Positions 53,601-62,682 of a stretch of DNA of 64,000 bases are shown here, one piece after another. The stretch's first letter is position 1, and each line of letters begins with the position of its first letter. This stretch comes from Tricholomella constricta (lineage: Eukaryota; Basidiomycota; Agaricomycetes; Agaricales; Lyophyllaceae), in assembly GCA_013368375.1 (NCBI GenBank), contig JAACJP010000005.1, positions 806,001 through 870,000 of the forward strand, given 5' to 3'. Under the pieces are notes generated by a model. That model had not been told where the DNA came from and searched no databases. It saw only the letters and a program-made list of their open reading frames with translations. The translations under genes and the position numbers were made by a program.

Positions 53601-54585
53601 GGCGTGCGTCCAAGGGTGTTCTCAGGGAGCCGTCTTTTTTCGGGATACATAGCAGCGGCGCTGCTTGCTTCACCGAACGAGGCTCCCACCATTTAGAATC
53701 CGTATACCGATTGACCTTCGCGTAGAATTCCTCGCGAAGGGACATTGGGCACCTCGGCGCGTGGTACTGGTACTGTTTCTCATCGTCGACGAGAGTAATC
53801 TCGTGATTGACTTCCCGCCAGGGTGGTAGCTGTTGTTTCGTACCACCCACCATATCTTCGAATTCGTCATGCCATTGCTGTCGAAGTCGTGGATAATCTT
53901 CCGCGGTAAGGCCTCCATTGGGTGCCTTACCTTTTCCGTTCACCGTTCTTGCAGCGCGAATGTGCGCTGTGTCTTTATTGCTGGGTTTAACATCAAACCT
54001 AGCTCGTAGTTTTACGAGAGCAAAGTCACTCTCATCCTTCACTGGTAACCGATACAACGGCCGTTTAGCCCGTTGTATATTCACCGGAAAATTCATTTCC
54101 GTTGGCTCCGATACTTCCTCAGGCCGTGGATTTCGGTACGCTTGTCCTCGCGTGCCTACATTTCTTCCTTCGTGAGCCCGCATTGACGCTATTACTGCGT
54201 TCCATTCTTGCGGCATCCGTGGGTCGAACATCCACTCATATTGTGGATGTGGGTTTGGTCTATCCCAAAATGATCGATTACTCGCATTCGTATACGGCTC
54301 TGATTCCGTATCCTTATCGGCCCCGCTCGTCTTACGCGCTTCATTATCGCGCTGGCGTTCTTCGCATGGCTCGTGAGTCCGTGCTCGTTCGTTCGAAGGC
54401 TCGTGTTGTGCCTTCTGCTGTTGTCGTTGGGGTTTTCTCTTCTTCGGAGGTGGCTTATCCCCCTCCTTAAGAGTTTCTTGAAACTCTTCATCGGATAATA
54501 GAAGTGCTGGGTGATCCTTTGGTAGGCTGTTTATCGGCCTACCCTCGTTATCAGGATCATCATCATCTTCTACTGTGACTTTTAG
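50686..54585 (-). CDS. Element E pol: RT, RNase H, integrase, chromodomain
   Basis: Same frame as gag, beginning after the TGA at 54588-54586. The 118 codons before the first ATG (54231, MFDPRMPQEWNAV) are open. RT: CIPKKDGSLRTPLDARQRND, MQIGDCNAPATFQRLM (replacing the usual PFGL motif) and VYLDDIFIFSN near residue 300 of the ATG-initiated part. RNase H: CDASKSGVGAMYG, HELETLAILEAL, TDHKALEFF. Integrase: HFGAERTTEYIRRWYWWPS, CEYCQQIKTSN, GMDFIGPFPESKG, VSDRDSKFTSRWW and HPQTDGQTERANR, so all three catalytic residues are present. C-terminal chromodomain: EWFVEEILGHRW, VEYQVRWSLGDTTWESHNN. Intact. Confidence 0.93.
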   Translation of the reverse strand, partial: LKVTVEDDDDPDNEGRPINSLPKDHPALLLSDEEFQETLKEGDKPPPKKRKPQRQQQKAQHEPSNERARTHEPCEERQRDNEARKTSGADKDTESEPYTNASNRSFWDRPNPHPQYEWMFDPRMPQEWNAVIASMRAHEGRNVGTRGQAYRNPRPEEVSEPTEMNFPVNIQRAKRPLYRLPVKDESDFALVKLRARFDVKPSNKDTAHIRAARTVNGKGKAPNGGLTAEDYPRLRQQWHDEFEDMVGGTKQQLPPWREVNHEITLVDDEKQYQYHAPRCPMSLREEFYAKVNRYTDSKWWEPRSVKQAAPLLCIPKKDGSLRTPLDARQRNDNTIKDVTPLPDQEVIREDVARGKIRSKIDLTDAYEQVRILEKDVHKTAFATIAGTYVSNIMQIGDCNAPATFQRLMTSIFRDVIGKFMHVYLDDIFIFSNSIEEHEDHLRVVFERLREQSLYLKWKKCELYSDRVDCLGHIIDDQGIHPDADKLARIRDWRVPRNYNDIQRFVGLVNYLGQFLPDISAYTGPLMAMTENGSPFYWRPIHQRCFEMIKHICCTTPIIRPIQPKTDEPIWIICDASKSGVGAMYGQGPTWIQAQPAGFMSKKFTNAQQNYAVHELETLAILEALLKWEDKLVGYKIHIITDHKALEFFKTQVNLSPRQRRWMEYMSRFNFDITYVKGELNKVADCLSRYFESDNHHDRYDVHDFVAADARIDPTGEDLPVPRYHEIVEKVVEIRAMKDVEIRRSKRLQERQEDRDVEAQIMEAAAPSIASGPSSHLQKSQRPTELERTVGDMVLGRDTVAPPPDKTDEKIRNDVILGYPKDKLFSVILTNPTDFRTFTTKDNLIWTTNAINDSVLCIPREPEIITSIVEQAHKTMGHFGAERTTEYIRRWYWWPSLATTVRTFCKTCEYCQQIKTSNQKPLGKLHSLPVPTKPWDSIGMDFIGPFPESKGYNYLWVVICRMTSMVHMIPIHTTMTAAQLSWVYLREIVRLHGLPSSIVSDRDSKFTSRWWRELHKLLGAKLLMSTSFHPQTDGQTERANRSIGQIFRAVVRHDQKDWVDRIPMAEFAINASVSATTKFAPFELNGGYMPSMLKEIRSDSVIPKGIREYAERALQNIAEAHDAIIETRVFQTREANRRRSTGPEIKGGDLVYLSTKNLNLPKGRARKLCPKFVGPYKVLKAMPDTSNYTLELPTALMERRIHPTFHISLLRPYYATNDAMFPNRTHPEPYDFGAPDDHEWFVEEILGHRWTQNNKVEYQVRWSLGDTTWESHNNCNKLAALDRYLELQGVGSASRLPRRT

Positions 54586-54588
54586 TCA
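54583..54588 (-). promoter_or_regulatory. Element E gag-pol stop TGA-CTA, probable readthrough
   Basis: Minus strand GAA TGA CTA AAA; gag and pol share one frame across it. Identical context in D, although flanking codons have diverged. Confidence 0.78.
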
Positions 54589-57500
54589 TTCTCTTCGTTT
54601 CTCCAATGACCGATGGCGTCTAACTCGGCCATCGGTATCATCCATTTTTACTTTAGTCGCTGGTGTAGCGACTCCATTGACGACAACTTCGTCACGGTTA
54701 AAGTCCAGCACGACGTTGTTTGCGCGCATAAACGGCGTGCCTATAATCACGTCGTATCGATCAAAGTTAGCAAGGTCCATGTAAACCTTGCCTTTAAACC
54801 CTGGAAGAACGGCTTCCACCGTCGTGCCAAAATTTACTGTGGCCCGACTTCCTTTAGTTCCGAGCTGGAGGATTAATGGATCCTCCAACGGAAACACTCG
54901 AATATCGGCCACTTGAGCGAATGACGGCGTAAGTCCGGTAGTCGTACTCCCGGAATCCCAGAGGGTCCAAGCCTCATGTCCACCTACATTAATGTAGGTG
55001 ACCAGGCACTCCTTGTCCTTTATCGGTACTACGGGCCGAGCAATCTTGTCCCTACCCGTCCGCACTTTCACTTTACGACTTGGTGGTTTATCATTGCGTT
55101 CTTCTGACGCAATGACTTCTGTCATTGCAAACATACGCTCGGTCTCATCGTCCCGAGCATAGTATTCATTTTCGTAGACCTCCATGTCTACGAACTCATC
55201 GCCTTCGTCTTCATTGTCCGCCTCGGTCTCAGGGCGTCCATTGTCTCGCCCGTCCGGGTCCTCGGGAGAAGTATCTTCGTCGTCCGCCTCACTTGCTGCG
55301 TCAGGTGCCGCTGTACGTGCGGCCCGTAGGAACGCTCGCTGTTTCTTGGGCTGTTTGCAATCTTTTGCAAAATGCCCTAGTTTCCCACAATTAAAGCACA
55401 CTTCCCCCGGGGGGTGGTTGTGATGACCGTGGTTTTTGGTTTGATCGTAATGCGGACGATCTCCCGTCTTCATCGCTGGTTTCTCGACGTGGAGCTTTTG
55501 CTCTCCACGTCCCGGTTGATCCTGATACGCTAGCTTGGCGTATGGTTTTTCATTAAGTGCGCCAAACACACGTCGAGTCCTGTTGAAATTGTTTTGTGGG
55601 GTGTTCACTCGCCCCCCATCTGGTTTCCGCGGTTGACTCGGTTGATTTCGCTGAGCGGTTATGTTCCGCTCAAAGTAATCAGCCGTCTTCTGGGTGGCTT
55701 GGTGTGCTAAGCCCACCGCTAGGAACTCTTGGACCGTGTTGATTTCGGGTGATAGCCCGTCATCGAATAATGCCTTCCGCATCTCACGCGGAAGTGTCTT
55801 GAGGAATTTCTCCAGGAACGTCCAATCGTCCGTTCTTGCTGCCATATTCATGGCATGGTCCACAAGGTCATCATATAAACCTTGTATTCCTTTGCTCGCC
55901 GAGTAAGTAATGGCATTAAAGTCGTTACGAGCATCTTGCATGGTTGAGGGTAGCACGAACCGGTCATACAATCCAAGTACGACGTCTTCAAACGTCCAGA
56001 ACTGCTTCTCGCGGTTTACATGTATAACGTGGCGATTGTACCACTTTCGAGCTTCGCCATCGAGAAACTCGGATGTTATCAGAACGCGCTCTTGGTCGCG
56101 TTCTTCTCCTCCAAACTGGCTTACTGCCAGCATCACGACGAGGCTCGACAGCCATTCTTCAAGGTCGCCGAACTTTGCACTTCCACTATAAGTGCCTACG
56201 GACTTTGAGTCCGCACGCCGAGATTTCATCCCGTCCGGAAGCGACAGTCGTACCGACAAACGCTCGTGCATTAATTGATGCAATCGCTCATGCATCTTAG
56301 TTTTATGCTGCTCTCCGGCAGCATGTATTCCGTCCGCAATTGATTGACTCCGGCGGATCGGAGCAGGCATTGAATAGCCTCGAGTCTGAGCTCGAGGCTG
56401 CGCATATTCCGCGGGTTCACTTATTCGAACCCGCATGTCTCGACGACCGTTAGCTATCGCCGTCGAATTATTCTTTTCGACGGCTTCCAATCCAGTTACT
56501 AACCCACCATCCGAACCTTGAGTTTGCGAGGCCCACTGCCTCGCCATCTCATCCACAGGCATATGTCCTTCAAAGACGACTCCTTGGTCGTCATAATTCG
56601 TGAACTTGCTCCGTGATAGATCAGCATTTCTCAGACGCTGGTAAGCGATCCGGTTGTTCCACTCTTTCGCTAATGGAACACGGCCATCCTTAGCCTCCGG
56701 AGGTACTTGAATAGCTGGCACGCTTTCAGTGCCAGCTAGTTGCGAATTCGTGTCCTTACGCTCAGTGGGTGGGTCTAATGTAGACTCACTAACAGGGGCC
56801 CATCGGGAACCTTGTGGTTGCGCAAGGTGCTCTTCGCGAGTCATTCTTTCGTGTTTCGCTGCCGCGGCCCGACGACGATAATCGTCGTCAGATTCTCCTA
56901 ACTGGCGCGCTTGGTGCAGCGCAGATACTGCCATAGCAGCCTCATCAAGAGGCTGGTTCGATCCCGAGGCCACTGCTTGCGGGGTGAAAAGGTCATCCCA
57001 ACGACCTTTTCCTTTGTTGAGCGGAGCTTTCTTAGGTATAGGAGTCCCAGCGATCGAGCTGACTGCTGAATTCGAAGTTCCCTTAGGGTACTTCTTCCTG
57101 TATTCCGTAACTACTACGGACAGCGCTTCCAAGTATCGGTCGGCATACTCCTGTACGACCATTTCTGCAACGGACTGTGCTCCGGTTGATCGTAGAACGA
57201 GCCTATCCGCTCGTTCCTCTAGTCGTCTTCGTCGATGTTCGCTAACAACATCGGTGGTGTCCCAGAATTGCTTCACTTTTAGCGCCAGCAATTCCCTATC
57301 GCTGGCTTCTTCTTCATTGGCCTCGGGGTCGGACAAGTCGTCTTCGTCCGACTCCATCTTGACTATGCTCAGGGTGGACGCCCCGAACGCTCTACTTGAC
57401 AGACGGCTGTCTGGCCATCTGCTTCCTGCCGTGGGGCCAGGTCGATATGACCTGGCCAATTCGTCGGCCAAGCTCCCCGGCACATTGGTGCTTGCTATCG

Positions 57501-57672
57501 GCCAAGGTTCCTCCGATTCTAATCCTAGTGTATTCTGCGCTGGTGGACTTTGTCCACCAGCGACTGATCCGACTTCCACTGGTTGCAGTGGAAGTTGTGA
57601 TGGAGGATGCGCTGCGAGCGCATCCTCGAGGACCGGAGTTCGGCTCTTTCCGGATGTGGGAGTTGGTGTCAT
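54586..57672 (-). CDS. Element E gag-protease (1028 aa)
   Basis: ATG at 57672 (MTPTPTSGKSRTPVLEDA). Same plan as D: helical motif FWDTTDVVSEHRRRRLEERA near residue 135, gag core LEEWLSSLVVMLAVSQFGGE and GEARKWYNRHV near 500-560, zinc knuckle CFNCGKLGHFAKDC near 760, acidic linker, protease LWDSGSTTTGL near 905 and DVIIGTPFMRANNVV. Intact. Gag and protease are both made without readthrough; RT and integrase would need it. Confidence 0.93.
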   Translation of the reverse strand: MTPTPTSGKSRTPVLEDALAAHPPSQLPLQPVEVGSVAGGQSPPAQNTLGLESEEPWPIASTNVPGSLADELARSYRPGPTAGSRWPDSRLSSRAFGASTLSIVKMESDEDDLSDPEANEEEASDRELLALKVKQFWDTTDVVSEHRRRRLEERADRLVLRSTGAQSVAEMVVQEYADRYLEALSVVVTEYRKKYPKGTSNSAVSSIAGTPIPKKAPLNKGKGRWDDLFTPQAVASGSNQPLDEAAMAVSALHQARQLGESDDDYRRRAAAAKHERMTREEHLAQPQGSRWAPVSESTLDPPTERKDTNSQLAGTESVPAIQVPPEAKDGRVPLAKEWNNRIAYQRLRNADLSRSKFTNYDDQGVVFEGHMPVDEMARQWASQTQGSDGGLVTGLEAVEKNNSTAIANGRRDMRVRISEPAEYAQPRAQTRGYSMPAPIRRSQSIADGIHAAGEQHKTKMHERLHQLMHERLSVRLSLPDGMKSRRADSKSVGTYSGSAKFGDLEEWLSSLVVMLAVSQFGGEERDQERVLITSEFLDGEARKWYNRHVIHVNREKQFWTFEDVVLGLYDRFVLPSTMQDARNDFNAITYSASKGIQGLYDDLVDHAMNMAARTDDWTFLEKFLKTLPREMRKALFDDGLSPEINTVQEFLAVGLAHQATQKTADYFERNITAQRNQPSQPRKPDGGRVNTPQNNFNRTRRVFGALNEKPYAKLAYQDQPGRGEQKLHVEKPAMKTGDRPHYDQTKNHGHHNHPPGEVCFNCGKLGHFAKDCKQPKKQRAFLRAARTAAPDAASEADDEDTSPEDPDGRDNGRPETEADNEDEGDEFVDMEVYENEYYARDDETERMFAMTEVIASEERNDKPPSRKVKVRTGRDKIARPVVPIKDKECLVTYINVGGHEAWTLWDSGSTTTGLTPSFAQVADIRVFPLEDPLILQLGTKGSRATVNFGTTVEAVLPGFKGKVYMDLANFDRYDVIIGTPFMRANNVVLDFNRDEVVVNGVATPATKVKMDDTDGRVRRHRSLEKRRE

Positions 57673-57779
57673 CGGGTCTGGGTCTCGTGGGTTCTTTTGA
57701 TGATGGTTGTTCTAAATGGAATGTGATTCTGCGTATGTCGTGGGTACGCAGCAATAGAAAGCAAGGTAGCTTAAAAAAA

Positions 57780-58000
57780 TGTAACGGAGTTACAAGATTG
57801 GGGACCTTGCTGTGCACGCTAGACGTAAGCTTGACAAGTCTGTCGATTGCTACGTATAGGTGTACAAGGTCTACTATTTAATTATGTAATGTAAAGGATT
57901 AAATAGGCAACACCGGAAGGTGTTGCCAAACAATAGCATAATCGTGTCGATAAGATACGATTAGATCAGATTAGTCGATAAGATAGTAAGCGCCCTTACA
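57780..58000 (-). repeat. Element E 5' LTR
   Basis: 221 bases, identical by eye to 46992-47212. Internally it is followed by seven T on the minus strand (57779-57773) and AAGCTACC. Confidence 0.95.
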
Positions 58001-58782
58001 GCTATGTATCCCGAAAAAAGACGGCTCCCTGAGAACACCCTTGGACGCACGCCAGCGTAACGATAACACGATCAAGGACGTTACGCCCTTGCCAGACCAG
58101 GAAGTTATTCGCGAAGATGTCGCCAGGGGAAAAATACGGTCCAAAATTGACTTAACGGATGCGTATGAACAAGTACGCATCCTTGAAAAAGATGTACATA
58201 AAACCGCCTTCGCAACGATAGCGGGAACATACATCAGTAACATCATGCAAATCGGGGACTGTAATGCTCCCGCGACATTTCAACGATTAATGACGTCCAT
58301 CTTTCGGGACGTCATTGGGAAGTTCATGCATGTATACTTGGACGATATATTCATATTCTCGAACTCTATTGAGGAACATGAAGACCACTTGCGAGTTGTG
58401 TTCGAACGATTACGCGAACAATCACTCTACCTTAAATGGAAGAAATGCGAATTGTATTCGGATCGCGTTGATTGCCTTGGTCATATTATCGACGACCAAG
58501 GAATTCACCCTGACGCCGACAAACTGGCACGGATCCGTGACTGGAGGATACCACGGAATTACAACGATATCCAACGATTCATTGGACTTGTTAACTATCT
58601 GGGACAGTTTCTCCCAGATATATCTGCATACACTGGTCCACTAATGGCGATGACCGAGAATGGGTCGCCATTTTATTGGAGACCAATTCATCAGCGATGC
58701 TTTGAAATGATAAAGCATATATGCTGCACAACGCCAATTATTCGGCCGATTCAACCGAAGACAGGCGAACCAATTTGGATTA
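58001..58782 (+). pseudogene. Element D pol, segment 2 (RT core)
   Basis: Continues D after E: CIPKKDGSLRTPLDARQRND, the MQIGDCNAPATFQRLM motif, VYLDDIFIFSN, and the connection to RNase H (RPIQPKTGEPIWI), where F is inserted after GATTA. RT residues are intact. Confidence 0.92.
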
Positions 58783-58977
58783 TGTAGCGGTGCTACAGGA
58801 CGACCTCGCGATTCACACTACAACCGAGCTTGACCAGATGTCATTTTTCTGCTAGTTGTACATGAAGTTGCGAAGATCTACTTTAAATAATAGATATAAA
58901 CAATAAATATAGGCAACGCCGAAGGCGTTGCCAAACAACGCCAACACGGGTGACCAGTATGGACCTGCGTCCTTACA
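58783..58977 (-). repeat. Element F 3' LTR
   Basis: 195 bases, identical by eye to 62488-62682. Carries GGCAACGCC/GGCGTTGCC as a 9-bp stem with a three-base loop. Confidence 0.93.
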
Positions 58978-59009
58978 TACCCCCCTTTAAGATTGCATTC
59001 AGCAATCTT
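58978..59009 (-). promoter_or_regulatory. Element F polypurine tract with 8-bp stem
   Basis: Minus strand: AAGATTGC pairs with GCAATCTT across five bases (58989-59009), then AAAGGGGGGTA (58988-58978) abuts the LTR. Confidence 0.78.
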
Positions 59010-59633
59010 TACACCCGGGCGGATGTCGAGGATATGTCGTATATATTGCGCGTATAGTACGCGCAACAATAGTCGAATGTATTGCGCATATTTAATGCGC
59101 CACAGTTGTCGCGTCTGGGTATTGGTACCCCGACAATATGGAATAATGATAATGTTAGGTCATGGCCCTAACTTAGTGTCGATTCTGTCGACCGCGACTT
59201 GTTCCTCCAGTCTCTGAGAAATTGGCGTCCGTGTTCCGTGGGCATACTGGCTAGGGTTGGGCGCATAATGCCCAACGATGACTTTCGCACCTGAGTTGGT
59301 TTGATAGTCGCCAATCGAGTCGTTAGCCGGTGATTTATGGCTTCATCGATTTTTTGGCTCCGTCTTCGACTCCTCGTCGACAGCTATTACGCCTGCCGGA
59401 CCAGGGCTGGTTGAACTACCGCAGAAGACTGAGGCGCTATTTATCGCGCCGACATATACGCCACAAGGGTTTCAGCGATGGTTATCGCTGCGACTGTGGT
59501 TAAAATCGCGTAGGCTGCCACCCCGACGTTATAAACGTCGACACTTAACCAATACGGCTGCCGGACTGATGCGTCTAATATCGCATCTCAAAGACCTGGA
59601 TAGGAACTGTTGGGCACAACGAGCCCAACCCGC
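59010..59633 (-). other. Element F 3' non-coding region
   Basis: About 620 bases between the ORF stop and the stem. Several short inverted repeats (for example CGCGCAACAATAGTCGAATG near 59060) but no ORF. Confidence 0.5.
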
Positions 59634-62366
59634 TCAATCGGAGTCGGTACACTCATTATCATCATAACGAGCGCCTTCGTCGCTTTGCTCGTCGTTCGAA
59701 CGAGCGTCTTCTGGGCCGCTATGTGCAGCGCCATTCTCCTGCTCGTCGTTAAAACGAGCGTCTTCCGAGCCGCTATGCTCAGCGCCACTCTCCTCCTCCT
59801 CTTGATAGCTACCACGTTCACGGTAACTATCATATTCCGCCTCAATAGCGCTGGTTTCCCCATCGCTCTCCACTTCGTAGACGTGAATTTCCTTCCCGTC
59901 TTCATCGAAGTACTGGTACTCATGGCATGCGTCCTCACATTCATATGTTTGGACATGCCATGCTTCTGAGCGTTCCGAATGACCTTCGGACCGCTCACCG
60001 TTCTCGTCGTCTTCCCCTTCCGGTTCATCGCCATATGTGCGATGAACAATTTGGCGCATACACGCCAATCGCTCGGTGGACAGTTCATTCCGAGCTGCCG
60101 CTGGTGTCGATACCACCATGTTGTAATTGCCCCTAATCGCGCTCATACTGCGCGAGTAGGTTCTCGAATTACCCTCTACCCAGTCTAGGACATGGTCGGG
60201 GGTGCGTGTTCGCTCCTGTCCACTTTGCGAACTCGATCTTGACCTTCCCGTTTCACTGGGTCGGTCACCAGATCCTCCATCGGATACAGCGCTTGACGCC
60301 GTCTCCGCAACAGGCTTGACGCCCATTAACCCCGTGTCCGCACAGAGTTCCTCTCTGTGATGCCGGAGGTGGTACCTCACCCACCTCCAGACCCGGCGCA
60401 CATCGTCTTCCGGCCGATCGTGCATTAGCTCCCGGAACGTCTCGTTCCAGTCGCTTCCGTCGTCTATGCGTCGTGCTATCCACCACGCAATGTGGAAGTC
60501 CGCCTCCGGGTATGCTGGCGTCGACACTTTTGCGGTCGTCGTCCCGTGGCGTTCACTCTTCTTCGATGGGCGTTCACCACCCTCATCTCCTCCCTTGCGG
60601 ACGTTTGTCCGCACCTCCGGTAGTGCCGGATGCTTGTCTCGTACGTCTTTAACTAGACGTGCTGTGCTCGCATTTACTGCTGGGCTCTGCCCAGCGTTTT
60701 GCAGACCAAGTGAGCTCCTTGGTCCGTTCGTGTGCCTCCCCGTAATCTGGGATGCGTTCGCGGTCGCTTCTCCGCCATCGATGACGGCACCTCTTCTTGG
60801 GTGCCTCCGTGGTCGTTCCGGTTGAGGGCGCATGCTGGCGCTCTCCGACACCGATGTGGCGGCCATAGCGCCACTATAGGATCTAGGTGTATCATACCTA
60901 GATGATGAATAAGCGCGTGCTACTGAACGCGCTGATACAAGCCTATCCCTAGGCTTGGTGGGAGGACGCTTGCTGTCCTCCGGTACACCTTCTCGGTGTG
61001 ATTCGATTCGATGCGCACGACCTTGCCGCGCGCCATCGACTATAGTATGGTCTATCTGAACCATACTGCGTCGGTACTCGTTCCTTGCGCCCTCCCGACG
61101 CGTCTCAACGGTCGGAGGTCGTACCTTCGACCCCTCCGACATCGTGTCGCTGGCGCTTCTCTCGCCAGCGGTTGTTGCGCCTTTACTGGGCAACCTCGTT
61201 CGTAACACGTCGCTCTGCGACGTTTCCTTCATCGTCTCGTCTGTGGAGTGGCGGCTGGTATTCTGATACCTCTCCCCTCCACCAGAACGTCGTTCGGATA
61301 CGGCGTTCTCCTCGGTTCGTGTCTCCTTGAGCATTCTCCGATGCTCTGCGATACCCTCTACGTTGCCCAATTGGAGGGCCTCCTGCCTGGTCTGTGACCT
61401 CCGTCGCATACTTTGCTCTTGCGTGGGCGACGGTACTCGCCAGTTGCGGTCGTCGTGTCCGCCACTATATGTGACGTTCACCGATGCGATGCCATTACCC
61501 TCGCGTCTTTCGGAACGCTTCACGATGGAACGGAAGGGGGCGGCACTCAAGCCGTCCGAGCGTTCGTTTTTAAGACCATTAGTTGATGGTCTCGTCGACT
61601 TCATTGGCGATGGCGCCTGCGGCACCATCATACTTGCATCGCACGATTGCGATGCTCCTCGTTTTGCGTCTTTCGGACGCCGCTTCCTATAGTTTTTAAC
61701 GACCTCACTAAGTGTCATTATCGTCTTATCAGCGTACGATTCACCGACTACTATACGGTGCAGGTACGCTGCCCCGTACTTCCTGTACATTTTGTCGGTG
61801 GTCTCGAGCAACCTCCGACGCCGGTACTCGCTCTGGACATCAGTTGTCGCCCAGAATGCTTCAAGTTTCACCTCCCAAATCGAAGGTGCAGTGTTCACAG
61901 TCGGTGCAGTTTTTTGACCGCACCATTCTTGATAGAATACGCGTAGCACGTCCATATATTGTCGTAGGTACTCGGTATGTCCTACATCCATGTATACTGG
62001 TCCATAGTACCTTGATACAACGTGTTCGGCGCACGCTTCGAGCCTACGTCGTTGATTTTCATCGGTTATCTTAGAAGCCGACCAAAATAGCTGGAGCTCA
62101 CGCCGTAAAAGGGCGAGCTCGATCCAATCTTCGTGCACAGGCGACGAAGATTCGCCTGTGCCGTTCCAAAGAAACGGCTCGAGTTTGCTCGAGGGAGCCG
62201 CCGCCGGCGGTTCTGCCGTGTGACGTGGCATCAATTTTGATGCTTCGAGCATCGAAAAGTCTCTCGGAGCCGCAAGCTGCGGTTCCGACGAGTGACGTGG
62301 CCGCGTGTCCGCGGCCTCGTGTGTCCATACGCGTGTCGCATGGTCCTGGGTGGTTCTCGGTGTCAT
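59634..62366 (-). CDS. Element F gag-like protein (910 aa) with a duplicated N-terminal domain
   Basis: ATG at 62366 (MTPRTTQDHATRVW). Two successive copies of a helical motif: LQLFWSASKITDENQRRRLE (about residue 90) and LEAFWATTDVQSEYRRRRLL (about residue 165). Each is followed by a Y/V-rich stretch and a basic end, matching the single QFWDTTDVVSEHRRRRLEER domain of E gag. The middle is low complexity, rich in Arg, Ser and Glu. A Trp-rich segment (FHIAWWIARRIDDGSDWNET, VRRVWRWVRYHLRHH) lies near residue 650. The acidic C-terminus has tandem GAEHSGSEDARFNDEQ-type repeats. No zinc knuckle and no enzyme motif. Probably a particle-associated protein that lets F RNA enter D/E particles; this is inference. 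Confidence 0.82.
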   Translation of the reverse strand: MTPRTTQDHATRVWTHEAADTRPRHSSEPQLAAPRDFSMLEASKLMPRHTAEPPAAAPSSKLEPFLWNGTGESSSPVHEDWIELALLRRELQLFWSASKITDENQRRRLEACAEHVVSRYYGPVYMDVGHTEYLRQYMDVLRVFYQEWCGQKTAPTVNTAPSIWEVKLEAFWATTDVQSEYRRRRLLETTDKMYRKYGAAYLHRIVVGESYADKTIMTLSEVVKNYRKRRPKDAKRGASQSCDASMMVPQAPSPMKSTRPSTNGLKNERSDGLSAAPFRSIVKRSERREGNGIASVNVTYSGGHDDRNWRVPSPTQEQSMRRRSQTRQEALQLGNVEGIAEHRRMLKETRTEENAVSERRSGGGERYQNTSRHSTDETMKETSQSDVLRTRLPSKGATTAGERSASDTMSEGSKVRPPTVETRREGARNEYRRSMVQIDHTIVDGARQGRAHRIESHREGVPEDSKRPPTKPRDRLVSARSVARAYSSSRYDTPRSYSGAMAATSVSESASMRPQPERPRRHPRRGAVIDGGEATANASQITGRHTNGPRSSLGLQNAGQSPAVNASTARLVKDVRDKHPALPEVRTNVRKGGDEGGERPSKKSERHGTTTAKVSTPAYPEADFHIAWWIARRIDDGSDWNETFRELMHDRPEDDVRRVWRWVRYHLRHHREELCADTGLMGVKPVAETASSAVSDGGSGDRPSETGRSRSSSQSGQERTRTPDHVLDWVEGNSRTYSRSMSAIRGNYNMVVSTPAAARNELSTERLACMRQIVHRTYGDEPEGEDDENGERSEGHSERSEAWHVQTYECEDACHEYQYFDEDGKEIHVYEVESDGETSAIEAEYDSYRERGSYQEEEESGAEHSGSEDARFNDEQENGAAHSGPEDARSNDEQSDEGARYDDNECTDSD

Positions 62367-62427
62367 GTCGAGATGTTGGTGGTAGCCAAAAGGGGTTTGA
62401 TTGGCCAGATTGAGAAAAGAAGCAGAT

Positions 62428-62487
62428 ATAGCGGGATATAGCGGGATATAGCTGTGTATAGCAGTAGAGCTGGATAGCTCAAAAAAA
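62428..62487 (-). repeat. Element F leader: short tandem repeat and hairpin
   Basis: Plus strand GATATAGCGG repeats about 2.5 times (62433-62460). GAGCTGGATAGCTC (62468-62480) is a hairpin just inside the seven A (seven T on the element strand) at 62481-62487. Confidence 0.6.
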
Positions 62488-62682
62488 TGTAGCGGTGCTA
62501 CAGGACGACCTCGCGATTCACACTACAACCGAGCTTGACCAGATGTCATTTTTCTGCTAGTTGTACATGAAGTTGCGAAGATCTACTTTAAATAATAGAT
62601 ATAAACAATAAATATAGGCAACGCCGAAGGCGTTGCCAAACAACGCCAACACGGGTGACCAGTATGGACCTGCGTCCTTACA
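62488..62682 (-). repeat. Element F 5' LTR
   Basis: 195 bases, identical by eye to 58783-58977. Followed by GATTA. Confidence 0.93.

Larger units (their letters stand above)
46992..58000 (-). mobile_element. Element E: complete Ty3/gypsy chromovirus with a third ORF
   Basis: Identical 221-base LTRs (46992-47212, 57780-58000; minus-strand TGTAAGGGCGC...CTCCGTTACA) and target duplication GCTAT (46987-46991, 58001-58005). On the minus strand: gag-protease, TGA, RT-RNase H-integrase-chromodomain, then a third ORF of about 990 codons before the polypurine tract. Total 11,009 bases. No frameshift or premature stop seen in any ORF. It is the only full-length, apparently intact element in the window and a likely source of proteins for D, F and G relatives. 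Confidence 0.95.
58783..62682 (-). mobile_element. Element F: non-autonomous LTR element with a gag-like ORF only
   Basis: Identical 195-base LTRs (58783-58977, 62488-62682; minus-strand TGTAAGGACGC...ACCGCTACA) and target duplication GATTA (58778-58782, 62683-62687). 3,900 bases in all. One ORF of 910 codons and no protease, RT or integrase. It shares LTR end sequences, the seven T, the LTR stem and the polypurine tract with stem with D/E. This fits the class of LTR elements that keep only gag (TR-GAG type) and use another element's enzymes. Confidence 0.92.
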
